Shown piece by piece: positions 13,582 through 25,000 of a stretch of 64,000 nt of DNA (position 1 is its first letter; each line of letters opens with the position of its first letter). This DNA is from Laguncularia racemosa (lineage: Eukaryota > Streptophyta > Magnoliopsida > Myrtales > Combretaceae). Position numbers and translations under genes: made by a program. The notes under the pieces are model-generated. The model was not told the origin of the DNA. It saw only the letters and a list, made by a program, of their open reading frames with translations, and made no database searches. Where the stretch lies: assembly GCA_037954665.1 (NCBI GenBank), contig JBBMOL010000099.1, forward strand, positions 248,001 through 312,000, read 5' to 3'.

Positions 13582-13802
13582 TTACCAATAAAATAATAAA
13601 AATACAAAAAAGGAAAAAGACAAACCAAAGGATTCTTAATTTAAAAAGTTATTTATTATGCTTTTAATAAGTGTTTGTAGGGGGGTTGTTAATAACTTCT
13701 TTTTTTTTTTTTTTTAAAAAAAAAAAAGAGAATACTCATCACGTTTTTCAGCATTATTTATAGATTGTTATATAAAAAAATACGTATTTCTTTTATCAAC
13801 TA

Positions 13803-13851
<49 letters not shown>

Positions 13852-15077
13852 ATGACATGGTGAAAGAATCAAATCTAATTTATTGCAAACACGTGAGACA
13901 GTGAGTATAGTGTTCCTTCCTTTGAAAGAAAGATGCACATCAAATGTATCAAAGCCGAAAGATACAACAATGGAATCAAAAGGGAAAGAAGCCAAAGAAA
14001 AGATAGATGCGTTATGACATAATAACCATCAAGACTAGACATGTGGCTAAAAAGAAACAAGACATTGAGGATTTTTATTAATATTAAATAAAAAAAGGTA
14101 TGAATCCATTTTTGGGAATCAAAGAATAAAATCCTTTAAATCATTGTCCTCATGTGTTATAAAGATTCTTTAAAATGCAAGAGTCAAATTATTCTTTATA
14201 GTGGAAGAAAATATCTTCAAGTTTTTTTTAGAAGAAATTATTCCTTTTAATTTCCTAAGAAATGTTCTTACTACTAGGTGTGATGAACTTATGTTGTATT
14301 GTGTTTTATTTTATTTCAAATTGATGTCCGTATTAGTGTTGAAAATATATGGGTTAAAGGAAATTATAAACATTTGGTTTAATATTATAATCATATTTAT
14401 TTGTACTATAATTTTATTTATCTAACACAACTAATACTAATTTCAAATTTTTATTTTAATAGTTGCATTCCTAATTATATCACGTTCGTATCATTATCAT
14501 AGTATCGTGTTGAAAATTACCAATTAAACAATCATGTAACATATGAAATCATATTCAAAATGATATCTTAAAGTGAAAAAAGGGGTCATAAGTTAAAAAA
14601 GGTTTTTAGAGCAGTTTTATACATTGGTGATTGTGTGGACTTTAGAGTAATTGAGACTATAATTAGTAAGTAAGGGTGTGTGGACTTTAAAGTAATTATG
14701 ATTATAATTGGTAAGTAGGGATGAGTAGGTAATCTTGTTTTATAGGTTTCCCACCTATACTTTAATCGATCGAATAGGTCTTAGATAAGTACTGAAGATC
14801 ATATGGTAGATTTTGAATATAGATTTTCTGGAATTTACTTTTATAGGGTAAAGTACAAGTATGAAATTTTCTTACCTTGTATTTATCATGGAACTTATAC
14901 ATTAAGATATATAAGATACAAGTTCTAAGATATTATGTACTCACCTTATAAAAAAATTATTAAATAATATTAATAAATAATAACATCATATTTTCCAACC
15001 AATAAACATTTTAGTAAAAAAAAAAAGGATTTTAAACCCATAAGTTAATAATCTAAATAGTTAAACTAATGCCGCCT
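13582..15077. other. Intergenic sequence with microsatellite and short duplication
   Basis: No gene is recognised. The stretch contains a T-run followed by an A-run (about 13699-13728), a TA dinucleotide array (13809-13848), and a local tandem duplication of about 45 bp at 14632-14722 (each copy starts tgtgtggacttta). It ends in cgcct, the left target duplication of the large retrotransposon. Confidence 0.6.
13809..13848. repeat. (TA)n microsatellite
   Basis: About 20 uninterrupted TA units, likely length-variable between individuals. Confidence 0.95.
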
Positions 15078-15404
15078 TGTAAACACCCCATTTTTGCCTT
15101 AGGAGTCAATAATTTTCAATAATAATCAATTTTCAATTTTTCCTAATTTTTCCCAATTTTTCCTAATTTAGCATAAAATAATAAAAATGTTCAAAAAATA
15201 AAAATAAATAGGAAAACACTTCAATTTTGAAAAATGATTTCGGAAATAGCAATAATGAATAATAAATAATTTTTACAAATTTTTGAAATTTCAAAAAAAT
15301 ACAAAAAAATAGAAAAATTGCATTGCATATATGCAATTTGCGAAATAAATAAAATCGCGAAAGTGGGCTAGCCCAGCTGGTCCGGACCATGGCTAGGTGC
15401 GCGC

Positions 15405-15433
15405 GGGGGGGGGGGGGGGGGGGGGGGGGGGGG
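15405..15433 (+). repeat. Homopolymer run of 29 G in the 5' LTR
   Basis: The run is uninterrupted and follows gcgc. The 3' LTR has only eight G at the equivalent site (28162-28169). Such a run could form G-quadruplexes and is a likely site of slippage or of base-calling error. Confidence 0.9.
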
Positions 15434-15794
15434 CTTGGTCAGACGTTCGAGTCGCGGAGGAAGCAGTTTCCGCGTTTTGCAATTTTTCGACTTATCCAAG
15501 ACACGTGGCAGCATCTGATTGGCTGGAAGAAACGCACGCGCCGGGGGCGTGATCGTCTCCTACCTCGAGCCCGAGATCGCCGGCGAAGAAAAAATTCGTA
15601 TTTCGGCCGTTTTATTCTATTTTTTTGCACAAATCCAACAGATCTTCAACAAAAATAAGATAAACATTATCTAATTAAAATCAAATCGCAACAAATCGTT
15701 GGATGGGCACGAATCGGAGTTGGTTTTTCAACCGAAAATCCGATCAGCTTCAATTGGAGGAAATCCGAGCTCATCCAGCTCGATTTCAAGCGCT

Positions 15795-15804
15795 TATAAA
15801 TAGA
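15795..15804 (+). promoter_or_regulatory. TATA box of the Tat/Ogre element promoter
   Basis: The sequence tataaataga lies in the middle of the LTR, with the same motif at 28532-28541 in the 3' LTR. Transcription would start about 30 bases downstream and define the U3/R border. The 5' leader that follows is purine-rich. Confidence 0.7.
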
Positions 15805-16090
15805 GGAGGAGATGAGGAAGCAAGAACACGGATCAGAATTGCGAGAAAGAGAGAAAAGAGTGTAGATCGAAGGAAACCCAAAGTTGCGACCGCCGATCGG
15901 AGTTGAGCCACCGCAATGAGACGTTTTGGGAGTAAACCGCCACCACCATCGGATTTAGCACCCTCAAGAAGCTAGGATTCGACACTTCACCCGCCGCAAA
16001 AGATCGCCGGAACGCCGTGAACGAGCCAACCCCGCCGCCGTGTCCGACCGATTCGACCCGACTGACCCGACCCGCGCACCGACCCGGATC

Positions 16091-16099
16091 CAGGTAAGT
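16091..16099 (+). other. Perfect 5' splice-site consensus in the LTR leader
   Basis: CAG|GTAAGT matches the plant donor consensus at all nine positions and lies about 270 bases downstream of the presumed transcription start. It is conserved in the 3' LTR (28819-28827). Sequence downstream becomes AT-rich, as expected of a plant intron. A possible acceptor is the tttgcag at 17262-17268, preceded by TACTAAC at 17255-17261, although that branch-to-acceptor spacing is unusually short. Confidence 0.5.
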
Positions 16100-17158
16100 C
16101 GGATTTTCCGGATTTTTTTTATTTTTATTTAATTAATTTTGTTTATTTATTTATTCTGAATTAATTAATTAATTATTTGATATTTAGTTATTTATTTATT
16201 TATTTATTTTTAATAAATAGGAAAATGTAGAAATTAGATTTTTCTAGAATTTAATAATGTAGAAAAATAATAAAAAAATAATAAATAGATAAATAAAAAA
16301 TAAAAATAAAAAATGATAATAATAAAAATACAGAAAAATAATAAAAAATTAGGAAAATAAATCATAAAATTTTAGATGTCAAATAGGATAGATAATAAAC
16401 AAAAATTCCCAAAAATCAACAAAAATTCCCAAAGACCACAAAAATCCCCAAAAATTCTTAGAAATCACAAAATTAACAAAAAAATCATAAAAAGATAAAT
16501 AAATAAGTTTTAGAACTTAGAGAAATCATTTTCATCAAATAAATCAAAATTGATGTTTTCCCTACAAAAATCATTTTCAAAATGAAATCAAGCTTAGGCT
16601 TAGAGGTTTTTTAGGAAAAATCCAAAAAATGGTAAGAACATAAATCGAAAGAAATTTCAAAATTAAAATTCACCAATGCACTAAAGATTTTCAGAAAAGC
16701 GAACTACGGCTTGTTTGATCCTGAGTAGCAGGTACGTAGGCACCCATTCGGGTCAACCCATAAAATAAATGAAAAATCCTTTTTTTCTGAAATAAATTCA
16801 AAGACATAACCAAAATTAACAGAAACACAATGAAACACATTTCTAAAGATGAACAATTTTAGGAGATCAGGTGGTAACCGTATAGGTTTTAATAGGTTAG
16901 CCTCCGGACTTAGAAACTCTGGTTTTCCCTTTTTCTCTTCTCACAAAAACGAGAAGAGGAAATAACGACGACTAGTAGTCCAAATTAAGACTAATCCGCT
17001 CCTTTACTCTTAATTCACTTTTTCCCAACAACAGTTGGGTGGCGACTCCAAAAATCGAACGAAATTCCTAACTCAAGTCGAGGATCTACATTAGATGAGC
17101 ATAGGGTCTAGTCTAGATCGGATTAGGAATGGGAATTCAAAAATTAGACTCGACAGGA

Positions 17159-17178
17159 TGGCGACTCCGCTGGGGACC
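17159..17178 (+). other. Primer binding site, tRNA-Arg type
   Basis: Three bases after the 5' LTR, TGGCGACTCCGCTGGGGA is complementary to the 3' end of plant tRNA-Arg(ACG), with one mismatch as I remember that tRNA. Use of tRNA-Arg is typical of Ogre elements. It primes minus-strand DNA synthesis. Confidence 0.8.
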
Positions 17179-17667
17179 CATACCAGCAGGCTAGCCACTT
17201 GAATCTCTCCAAGCTGTTCTCTTTAAAAAAAATGTGTTTCAACCATTACTTTGTTACTAACTTTGCAGGATTTAATTAAATTTTAGTTTCTTTACTGTGG
17301 GGGTTTTGCATGCATACATATGTTTGTGTGAGTAGATGCGGTCGAACCCGGACCGTCCTAGAAACCTGAGACGAGGAGCCATTGTGTAGGTTTCGGGCGA
17401 AGTGAGTTGATTCACCGTTCGGGACTGATTAGGCTACCCCACCCTATGCTTCGATATGGCCTGAGATCCATTTCTTCGAGAATGCGGGAGGCCATAGAGC
17501 TCGGGAACCAGTTAGAACCAACCTACTTGCATACATAACATCGTACGAGGGGTTGATAATTGGATGACAATGTAATGGTTTGTTATTTTGTCCTTGGAGT
17601 TCAGGACTATTTCCCTGTAACATTTTCATAGCTCTGTTTGTAACTAGGCTTTTTCCTATTGTAATAT

Positions 17668-19194
17668 ATGGCTAGCAGTGCAGTCGACCGCCTCCTCCGC
17701 AAAGAGATTCGGGTGTACAGACCTTTGGACCCAAAATTGGTACTGGACCACTGGTTTACCTTGTACAACCCAGAGGAGCAGGCCTTCATCCAGCAGAAGA
17801 TCGGCCCCATCCTCTCCCTGACTAAGTCAGAGGCGAATTTACCTATGGTCTGGGCCATGCTCCAGTTATGGGAGATTGAGCCCGCAGCTTTCTTCATCGG
17901 ACCGCATGAGATCACCCCTACCCTGGAGGAGTACACCCAGTTGCTACAGGCTCCAGCGCTGACTGATCAGATTTACACGCCAGACCTCGAGGCCGGGCCA
18001 GCTAGCACCTTCAGTAGACTACTAGGCATCCGCAAAACAGCGGTCAATAAAGCCCTGGCAGACTGTAATGGGTATTGCATACGAATGGATGACTTAGAAG
18101 CCTGGTTTATTGCCCGAGAAGACAATGGGGACAGAAAGGACATCCTGTGTGGAGACCCTAAGACTTACAGACAGAGAAGGGTGAACGCTTTCATCTTGAC
18201 AGCCTTCGCCACCATACTGTTCCCCACCGGGACCTTCTATATTCACTACCGGGTTGCAGAGCTGGTAACCCAATTCCTGGAGGGAAGATCTTACATCCCG
18301 GCTCTACTGGCTGAACAGATCCGGAATTTGAATTTCCTTAAGAAGAAGGGCCATGGGATCCTCCGCTCCAGCATCAACCTTCTGCTAATATGGTTCGTAA
18401 GCCACCACAAGTGCTTCGGGCTGAACATGGTCAGGAAAACCCTAGCCCAACAGGTGGATCTGGTGGGTTCCTGTATAGAGAAGGTGAAGTTACCCGACAA
18501 CATTACCAGCCACAGTTGGGTAGATCTGCTTAGAAGCCTTAGCGCCGAAGATATTCTATGGACAGCCAGGTGGAGTTGCTGTAATAAAATCATCTTAACC
18601 TGCAGTAATTTCCAAGCAGTGCCATTAATTGGGATCAACGGATGTATCGGATATCACCCCAACTCCGTAGTCCGCCAATTCGGTACCGTCCAAGACATAG
18701 TTTATCGGCCTTCACTCGAAGCAGTCACCTTTGAGTACCAGAATCCGAACCTGTTGGTAGCCGAGAAATTTGCTAAGCTGGCAGAGGTCAAAGCACTTTG
18801 GGAAGCCAGAATCAAAAGCCCGAATGTGGACCTCGGCGAGCTAGATGGCGAAGTGGGAAAACACCGAGCCACCAGAGAGTTTGTAATCCGTCAGCTATAC
18901 CAGACAGGGGAAAGAGCATACCAGGTTCCAGACGTCACCCAGCCAAGACCAGATAAGATCAATCCAGAGACAGAGATCTACCTGGAGCAGGTCAAGGCCC
19001 AGATGGAAGTATACTTCGAAGCTGCAGACTATAAGAAAAACATCTGGAAGGGACGCTTCAAGGAATCTGACCAAAGAAACAAAGCCCTGGAAGCACAATT
19101 AGAGAAGTGCCAAGCTAAGGTCAAGGAACTAGAAGCCATCATCAGTGGGAAGCCTGAGCCTCCACTACAGAAGACCAAAAGAGCTAGGAAATAG
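17668..19194 (+). CDS. Tat/Ogre ORF1 protein, DUF7745-like, function unknown
   Basis: The 508-residue frame is intact and lies between the PBS and gag, where Ogre and related Tat elements carry an extra ORF of unknown function. It starts MASSAVDRLL, the first ATG of a frame open to the stop. Residues about 25-330 resemble the plant DUF7745 domain, including an N-terminal LDHWF segment and a RQRRVNAFILTAF helix. Residues about 420-495 are rich in charged residues with heptad spacing and probably form a coiled coil, followed by a basic tail (KTKRARK). No catalytic motif was seen. GC content is clearly higher than in the flanking LTR. Because it lacks the nonsense codons found in pol, it could still be translated. 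Confidence 0.82.
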   Translation: MASSAVDRLLRKEIRVYRPLDPKLVLDHWFTLYNPEEQAFIQQKIGPILSLTKSEANLPMVWAMLQLWEIEPAAFFIGPHEITPTLEEYTQLLQAPALTDQIYTPDLEAGPASTFSRLLGIRKTAVNKALADCNGYCIRMDDLEAWFIAREDNGDRKDILCGDPKTYRQRRVNAFILTAFATILFPTGTFYIHYRVAELVTQFLEGRSYIPALLAEQIRNLNFLKKKGHGILRSSINLLLIWFVSHHKCFGLNMVRKTLAQQVDLVGSCIEKVKLPDNITSHSWVDLLRSLSAEDILWTARWSCCNKIILTCSNFQAVPLIGINGCIGYHPNSVVRQFGTVQDIVYRPSLEAVTFEYQNPNLLVAEKFAKLAEVKALWEARIKSPNVDLGELDGEVGKHRATREFVIRQLYQTGERAYQVPDVTQPRPDKINPETEIYLEQVKAQMEVYFEAADYKKNIWKGRFKESDQRNKALEAQLEKCQAKVKELEAIISGKPEPPLQKTKRARK

Positions 19195-19433
19195 AGCATT
19201 ATTTGTAATCTTTCATTTTTATTGAACTCCAGAATTATTAATAAAAGTGAAGTTTTAATAATACATTGTCAATCAGTTGTCAACCCTTTTATCTTTTAGC
19301 ATCCGCGTGACACATGCATATCATTCTTGCATCCATCATACTAAAAAAGAAAAAATGCGCGCCAGGTATCAAAATAGCTTCCAAGCAATTGAACCCACCC
19401 AGAAGCCTAGTCCTTACGCACTCAAGAGCAAAA

Positions 19434-22028
19434 ATGGCCAACAGCAGTGACAACCGCCACAACACCAACGCTGAAGCTGCCTCAGACTCTAGGATCATAT
19501 CCCTAGAGCAAACGGTCCAACAGCTGGCTGCCCAGGTTCACCTCTTGACTGAAAGCATCGGCCTCCTGCGCAACACCCAGCCGACTCAAGAAGGGTATTC
19601 AGGGGCCAGGAAGGGAAAAGCAGTGGAGGGACAGCCTCCGGAATACGAAGAAATCAATTCCCACCTTAACCCAGCCTTCGAGTATGAGCCGAAGGTCAGC
19701 CAGGGGCCGACCTCGGATGATCTGAAAAAGGAAATGGAAGAAAGACAAAAAGAGATGGAGAAGCGACTCTTCCAGCAGCTCAATGACAAGATGAAAACTA
19801 TTGAAGGCCCTGATGGTTTTGAACAGGCCGAAATCACTAACCTGCCAGCATACAGGGAAGAGGCATACCCTGACAAGTTCAAGACCCCAGATTTTGAAAA
19901 ATATGATGGGACTGGCTGCCCCAAGATGCATACCAGGCTATATGCCCGGAAAATGAGCAAGTATGCTCAATACGATCAACTCATGCTCCAGACCTTCCAG
20001 GACAGCCTCACAGGCCTCGCATTGGTCTGGTATGCCCACCTCGACTTCAACATTGTCAACACCTGGGAAAAGCTAGCCCGGGCCTTTTATGATCAATACA
20101 AGTTTAACATCGAAGTTGCCCCATCTGTAATCGATCTGGGGAGTCTCCGAAAAAGACTTACTGAGCCGTTCAAGGAATATGCTCAGCGCTGGAGGGCCCA
20201 AGCCGCCAGGGTAGCCACTCCGATGTTTGAAAAGGAATTGACCTCCATATTTGTCAATACCTTGGACAAAACTTACTTTTCACATTTGGTAGGCCAAACT
20301 TCTTCCAGTTTTGCAGAAGTAGTGGCTGCAGGTTGTAGGATCGAGAATGCCATCACCACTGGCAGGCTCCGATCAATGGAACCTCCTAGGGTCACACCAA
20401 CCCAAAGGCCCTTAGGAGGAAACAGAGTTAAAGAGCCCACAGTCAGTATAGTGCATTCTAGTAAGGCAGAAAAACCTGGGACTCGGGTAACTTTCCAAAC
20501 CACGAATGCCCCAGTCCAGCAACCTACGACGGGTCATACACAGGTCGCTAGGCCCCCAAGGCAGTTCACTCCAATCCCCATACCGCTCAATCAGGTCTTC
20601 GCCCGGTTGAGGGCAGACCACTTGATTAGTTTCGAACTCCCCAACGACCGATACAGGCCCAAGAACTTCGACTCCAACCTCAAGTGTGACTATCACATGG
20701 GTCAAGAGGGGCACTCCACAGATAGGTGCTGGAGGCTCCGGCACAAAATCCAAGACTTGATTGACGCAGGGATCATACAATTGGATTTTGTGAACACCCC
20801 AGCACCCAATGTCAACACCAACCCGTTGCCCAATCACAGGCCTACCATCAACATGATCACGTTAGAAGAGTCAGCTCCCAAAGAAGCCCTTAAACAGAAT
20901 CCGGCTGAGCAACCCGCTTCGGGAGAGACTCCAAAAGCACACATTAAAGGAAGATGGTTATCCGGGGACCCCACGGTTGGCACTTTGGGAGAATCACACG
21001 GGAAGTTTCAGTACCTGGTAAACTATTCTTACACCCCGACTGAGCAAGGGCCGCCTAGTGGGTGGGGGCCGAAATTTGAGAAGCAAGACAATCTAGCAAA
21101 GGAAGAGGGAAAGACCATCAACATGATCAATTCTCAAAAGCCCCGGGTTATACGATGCTATGAGGGACAATCAGTCGAGGTGCAAATCCCGAGGAAAAGG
21201 TATGTATTCAATGTTCCCGTACCAGCAGAGAATTACAAGGCTGCACCATTCGACTATCGGGCCCTCGAACAAGAGCGACCTCCTATAGTGGGAGGTATCA
21301 CCCGCTCTGGGAGATTATACGATCAAAAGTATAAGAGCCCGACCGAAGAGCCCAATACGGAGAAAACAGAAGAAGTGGAAGAGGGTCTTGCTGCATTTAC
21401 AAAGATGGTAAAGGCCAGCGAATACAAGATCATGGAACAGTTGAATAAAGTTCCGGCGCAGATATCTCTCATGGGCCTTCTTACCACATCTGAGCCCCAC
21501 AGGGAAGCACTCTTTAAAGTGCTAAAACAGATTCAAGTCCCGGAGGGTATTGCTACAGACAAGATGGGTCACGTGGCAAACTCTATCTTTACCATGGATC
21601 AAATATCTTATTCTCCAGAGGAGCTAGGAGAAGAGGGAGACCAACATACCAAGCCACTATTCATAGTGGTCCGGTGCAATGACACCATCGTCTCCCGAGT
21701 ACTTATCGACAACGGATCATCCCTCAACGTCTGCCCATTGGCAACACTCGACTTATTGGGGGTCGATCCAAGCAATATAAAACCTAGCTCCACAGTGGTC
21801 AGAGCCTTCGACGGGTCAAAGAGGGACATTGTGGGGGAAGTGAACCTACCAGTGGAAATCGGTCCACAAGTATTCCACATCTCCTTCCAGGTCCTCGACA
21901 TCCCAAGGTCTTTTAACCTGCTCCTGGGACGACCCTGGATACATGCTACTGGTGCCATTCCCTCTAGTCTTCACCAAAAGGTCAAATTCATCACAAATGG
22001 GCAGATAGTTACAGTACTGGGCGAGTAG
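19434..22028 (+). CDS. Gag-protease polyprotein of the Tat/Ogre element
   Basis: The frame is open from 19314, but the in-frame ATG at 19434 (MANSSDN) is the more likely start: the preceding 40 codons are unlike coding sequence. A Retrotrans_gag domain spans about 19860-20360 and includes the conserved LVWYAHL and FYDQYKF segments. A zinc-knuckle variant typical of the lineage (C-x2-H ... GH ... C) is at about 20685-20730. An aspartic protease near 21650-21960 has the active-site triplet DNG at 21708-21716 where most retroelements have DSG or DTG. It should cleave Gag and Pol into capsid and enzymes. The frame is stopped by TAG at 22026-22028 but stays open afterwards to 22420, so this stop looks like a mutation inside the gag-protease exon rather than its natural end. 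Confidence 0.88.
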   Translation: MANSSDNRHNTNAEAASDSRIISLEQTVQQLAAQVHLLTESIGLLRNTQPTQEGYSGARKGKAVEGQPPEYEEINSHLNPAFEYEPKVSQGPTSDDLKKEMEERQKEMEKRLFQQLNDKMKTIEGPDGFEQAEITNLPAYREEAYPDKFKTPDFEKYDGTGCPKMHTRLYARKMSKYAQYDQLMLQTFQDSLTGLALVWYAHLDFNIVNTWEKLARAFYDQYKFNIEVAPSVIDLGSLRKRLTEPFKEYAQRWRAQAARVATPMFEKELTSIFVNTLDKTYFSHLVGQTSSSFAEVVAAGCRIENAITTGRLRSMEPPRVTPTQRPLGGNRVKEPTVSIVHSSKAEKPGTRVTFQTTNAPVQQPTTGHTQVARPPRQFTPIPIPLNQVFARLRADHLISFELPNDRYRPKNFDSNLKCDYHMGQEGHSTDRCWRLRHKIQDLIDAGIIQLDFVNTPAPNVNTNPLPNHRPTINMITLEESAPKEALKQNPAEQPASGETPKAHIKGRWLSGDPTVGTLGESHGKFQYLVNYSYTPTEQGPPSGWGPKFEKQDNLAKEEGKTINMINSQKPRVIRCYEGQSVEVQIPRKRYVFNVPVPAENYKAAPFDYRALEQERPPIVGGITRSGRLYDQKYKSPTEEPNTEKTEEVEEGLAAFTKMVKASEYKIMEQLNKVPAQISLMGLLTTSEPHREALFKVLKQIQVPEGIATDKMGHVANSIFTMDQISYSPEELGEEGDQHTKPLFIVVRCNDTIVSRVLIDNGSSLNVCPLATLDLLGVDPSNIKPSSTVVRAFDGSKRDIVGEVNLPVEIGPQVFHISFQVLDIPRSFNLLLGRPWIHATGAIPSSLHQKVKFITNGQIVTVLGE

Positions 22029-25000
22029 GATTACGCCATATACAAAGAGACTGCCATACCTTACATCGGGGATGAAGGTTCAGAAGACCTGGGGTTGCAG
22101 ATTTTCAACGAAGTGAATATGATGACCAGCAAGGAGGGCCATCAGTTTAAAGAGGGGCAGCACGGGACCTTCGGACTGGGGTATGTTCCTACGGCCGTGG
22201 AAGAAGCACAAGTGAGGAGTGTTAAAGGCAGAATAAAGGGGAAGCTGATTGACACCCAGATGTGCATCCCACCTCTCCAACAATCTTTCCGAAGGGCAAA
22301 TACCATTCAAGAGCTTCGAATAAACAAAGAGGACAACAACAAAGGGGAATCAATCTCCCGCATGTCCAACCAACATCCAGCTCTGAACAACTGGTTTTGT
22401 TGTCCTATCAATAGCGCTAGGTTAGCTCAAGAGTAGAAAAAATCATTGAACAAATTTTATTGAGACTATTTATCGAATTCCATTACAGTTTGTTTTTTTT
22501 ATTATTATATATGATTTCATTTTTTATGTCACTTAGATCTCCCACCATCGAACATCAGGGATATTTCGCGCAAGTAGAACGTAAAAACGCTGATATCGTT
22601 CCCAACGCTGCTGGGTCAGTTGTTGAAAACGATATCTTAGACCACGAAATAATACAAGAAAATTGGCAAAAACATGAACAAAGCGGAATCTCGATCGACG
22701 AGCCTGTGGAGACAGTAAATCTAGGCAGCATGGAAAACCCTAAGAACCTCAAAATCGGGACCAGTTTGAGTGCCGAGAAAAAATGTGAGATAACCGAGCT
22801 AATAATCGAATATGCAGATGTGTTTTCCTGGTCATATGGTGACATGCCAGGGCTAGACCAGTCGATAGTAGTTCACAGGCCTCCCACAAGGGAAGATGTC
22901 AAACCTAAAAAACAAAAACTAAGAAGATTTAGGCCCGACATCTTGCTAAAAATCAAAGAAGAAGTCAAGAAACTACTGGAAGTAGGGTTCATCGAAGTAT
23001 CCGACTACCCAGAATGGGTGGCAAATGTAGTCCCCGTTATAAAAAAGAACGGAAAAGTGCGCGTATGCGTGGACTTTCGGGATTTAAACCAAGCCACGCC
23101 AAAGGATAACTTCCCCCTACCTCATATTGATGTTCTAGTGGATAACACCGCGGGAAACCATCTCTTCTCATTCATGGACGGTTTCTCAGGATACAATCAA
23201 ATAAAAATGGCCGAGGAAGACAAGACCAAGACAACCTTCATCACAACATGGGGAACTTTCTGTTACAAAGTCATGCCCTTCGGTCTGAAAAACGCCGGGG
23301 CAACGTATCAGAGAGCCATGGTCGCCATACTTCATGACATGATGCATCGTGAGGTTGAGGTATATGTCGACGACATGATAGCCAAATCCAAAGAAGGAGA
23401 AAGCCATATAGATATCCTGAGGAAATTGTTCAAACGACTGAGAAAGTTCCAGCTTAAGTTAAACCCGGAAAAATGTACTTTCGGGGTTACAACGGGGAAA
23501 TTGTTAGGGTTCGTCATCAGCCAGGAGGGCATTAAGATTGACCCTGACAAGGTAAAGTCCATATTAGAGTTACCTTCCCCACGCTCCGTTAAAGAAGTAA
23601 GAAGCTTGCTGGGGAGACTAAATTATATAGCTCGGTTTATCTCACAACTCACTGACAAATGCCGGCCGCTATTCCGTCTGTTGAAGAAGAACGCCGCAAT
23701 AGAATGGGACGACCAATGTGAAGAAGCGTTCAGGACAATCAAAGACTATCTTATAAAGCCCCCGGTCTTGATAGTCCCGAAACAAGGAACACCCTTATTC
23801 TTATACCTCACCATACTCCCCAAATCCATGGGATATGTGTTGGGGCAGAAAGATGAAGAGGGAAGAGAACGTCCCATATATTATTTGAGCAAGAAGTTCA
23901 CAGATGGGGAACAAAGGTACTCAGAGGTGGAGAAGACGTGTTGTGCGTTAATTTGGGTCATGCATCGACTAAGGCGATACACCCTTTACTATCATATTGA
24001 GCTGTTGACAAGACATGATCCCTTGAAATACTTGGCAGAGAAGCCAGCATTGATGGGTAGAATCTCTAAATGGCAGATGCTTCTATCCGAGTTTGACATC
24101 ACGTATGTAAATCAAAACTCGATAAAGGGACAAGCCTTAGCCGATCAGTTGGCCGAACACCCTGTCGAGACAGATACCCAAGAAATACAAGTCCAATTTC
24201 CGGACGAGAACATATTAACAGTAGAAGGTATGCCGGTAGAAAACTCTGGGAGAGAGCAGAATGGTGGGTGGAAACTGTTCTTCGACGGGGCTGCCAATGT
24301 ATTCAGGTGTGGGGTTGGGGCAGTATTGATATCCCCAGACGGCACTCAATTCCCTGCAGCGACAAGACTTACATTTTCCTATACCAATAATATCGCAGAA
24401 TATGAAGCATGTATTCTTGGCCTCAAGATGGCCAGCCAAATGGGAATCCGCTAATTAGAGGTGTACGGGGACTCGTCACTCATCATACTACAAACAAGAG
24501 GGGAATACAAAACTAAAGACCCCAAACTGGTACCGTACCATCAACACTTGATAGAGCTGATTGAGGAGTTTAAGGCAATCACCTTCACGTACATCCCGAG
24601 AATTCAGAATCAGTTCGCAGATGCCCTAGCCACACTAGCATCCGTGATTCAAATAACAGGAGGAGCCGAAGTGCAACCGATGAAAATAGACATCGAAAGT
24701 CGGCCCGCTTATTGTTTGACAATTGAAAAGATACAAGACGATAAGCCCTAGTATCACGACATCAAGACCTTCCTCCAAGAAGGTAAATACCCAGAAATGG
24801 CGAGCAAGAATGACCAAAGAACGCTCAGAAGGTTGGCAAGTCATTTCTTATTAAGTGGGTCTATACTCTACAAGAGATCATATGATACCATCCTGTTGAG
24901 ATGTGTGGACAAAAATGAAGCATGCGAACTCATGAAGGAAATACATGAAGGGGTATGTGGACCTCATATGAACGGCTACATGTTGGCCCGAAAAATCATG

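Larger units (their letters stand above)
15078..17155 (+). repeat. 5' LTR of the Tat/Ogre element
   Basis: 2078 bp, TG...CA, matching 27854-29887 almost throughout. It carries a TATA box at 15795-15804, a perfect splice-donor consensus at 16091-16099, and the 'aggtacgtaggca' block (about 16731) characteristic of this lineage. Compared with the 3' LTR it has a much longer G run (29 versus 8) and a small indel near 15140. Confidence 0.95.

Noticed and set aside
15389..15906. Open frames with polyglycine and arginine-rich sequence
   Set aside because: They lie wholly inside the 5' LTR, and the polyglycine is the G29 run. The same frames recur, altered, in the 3' LTR.
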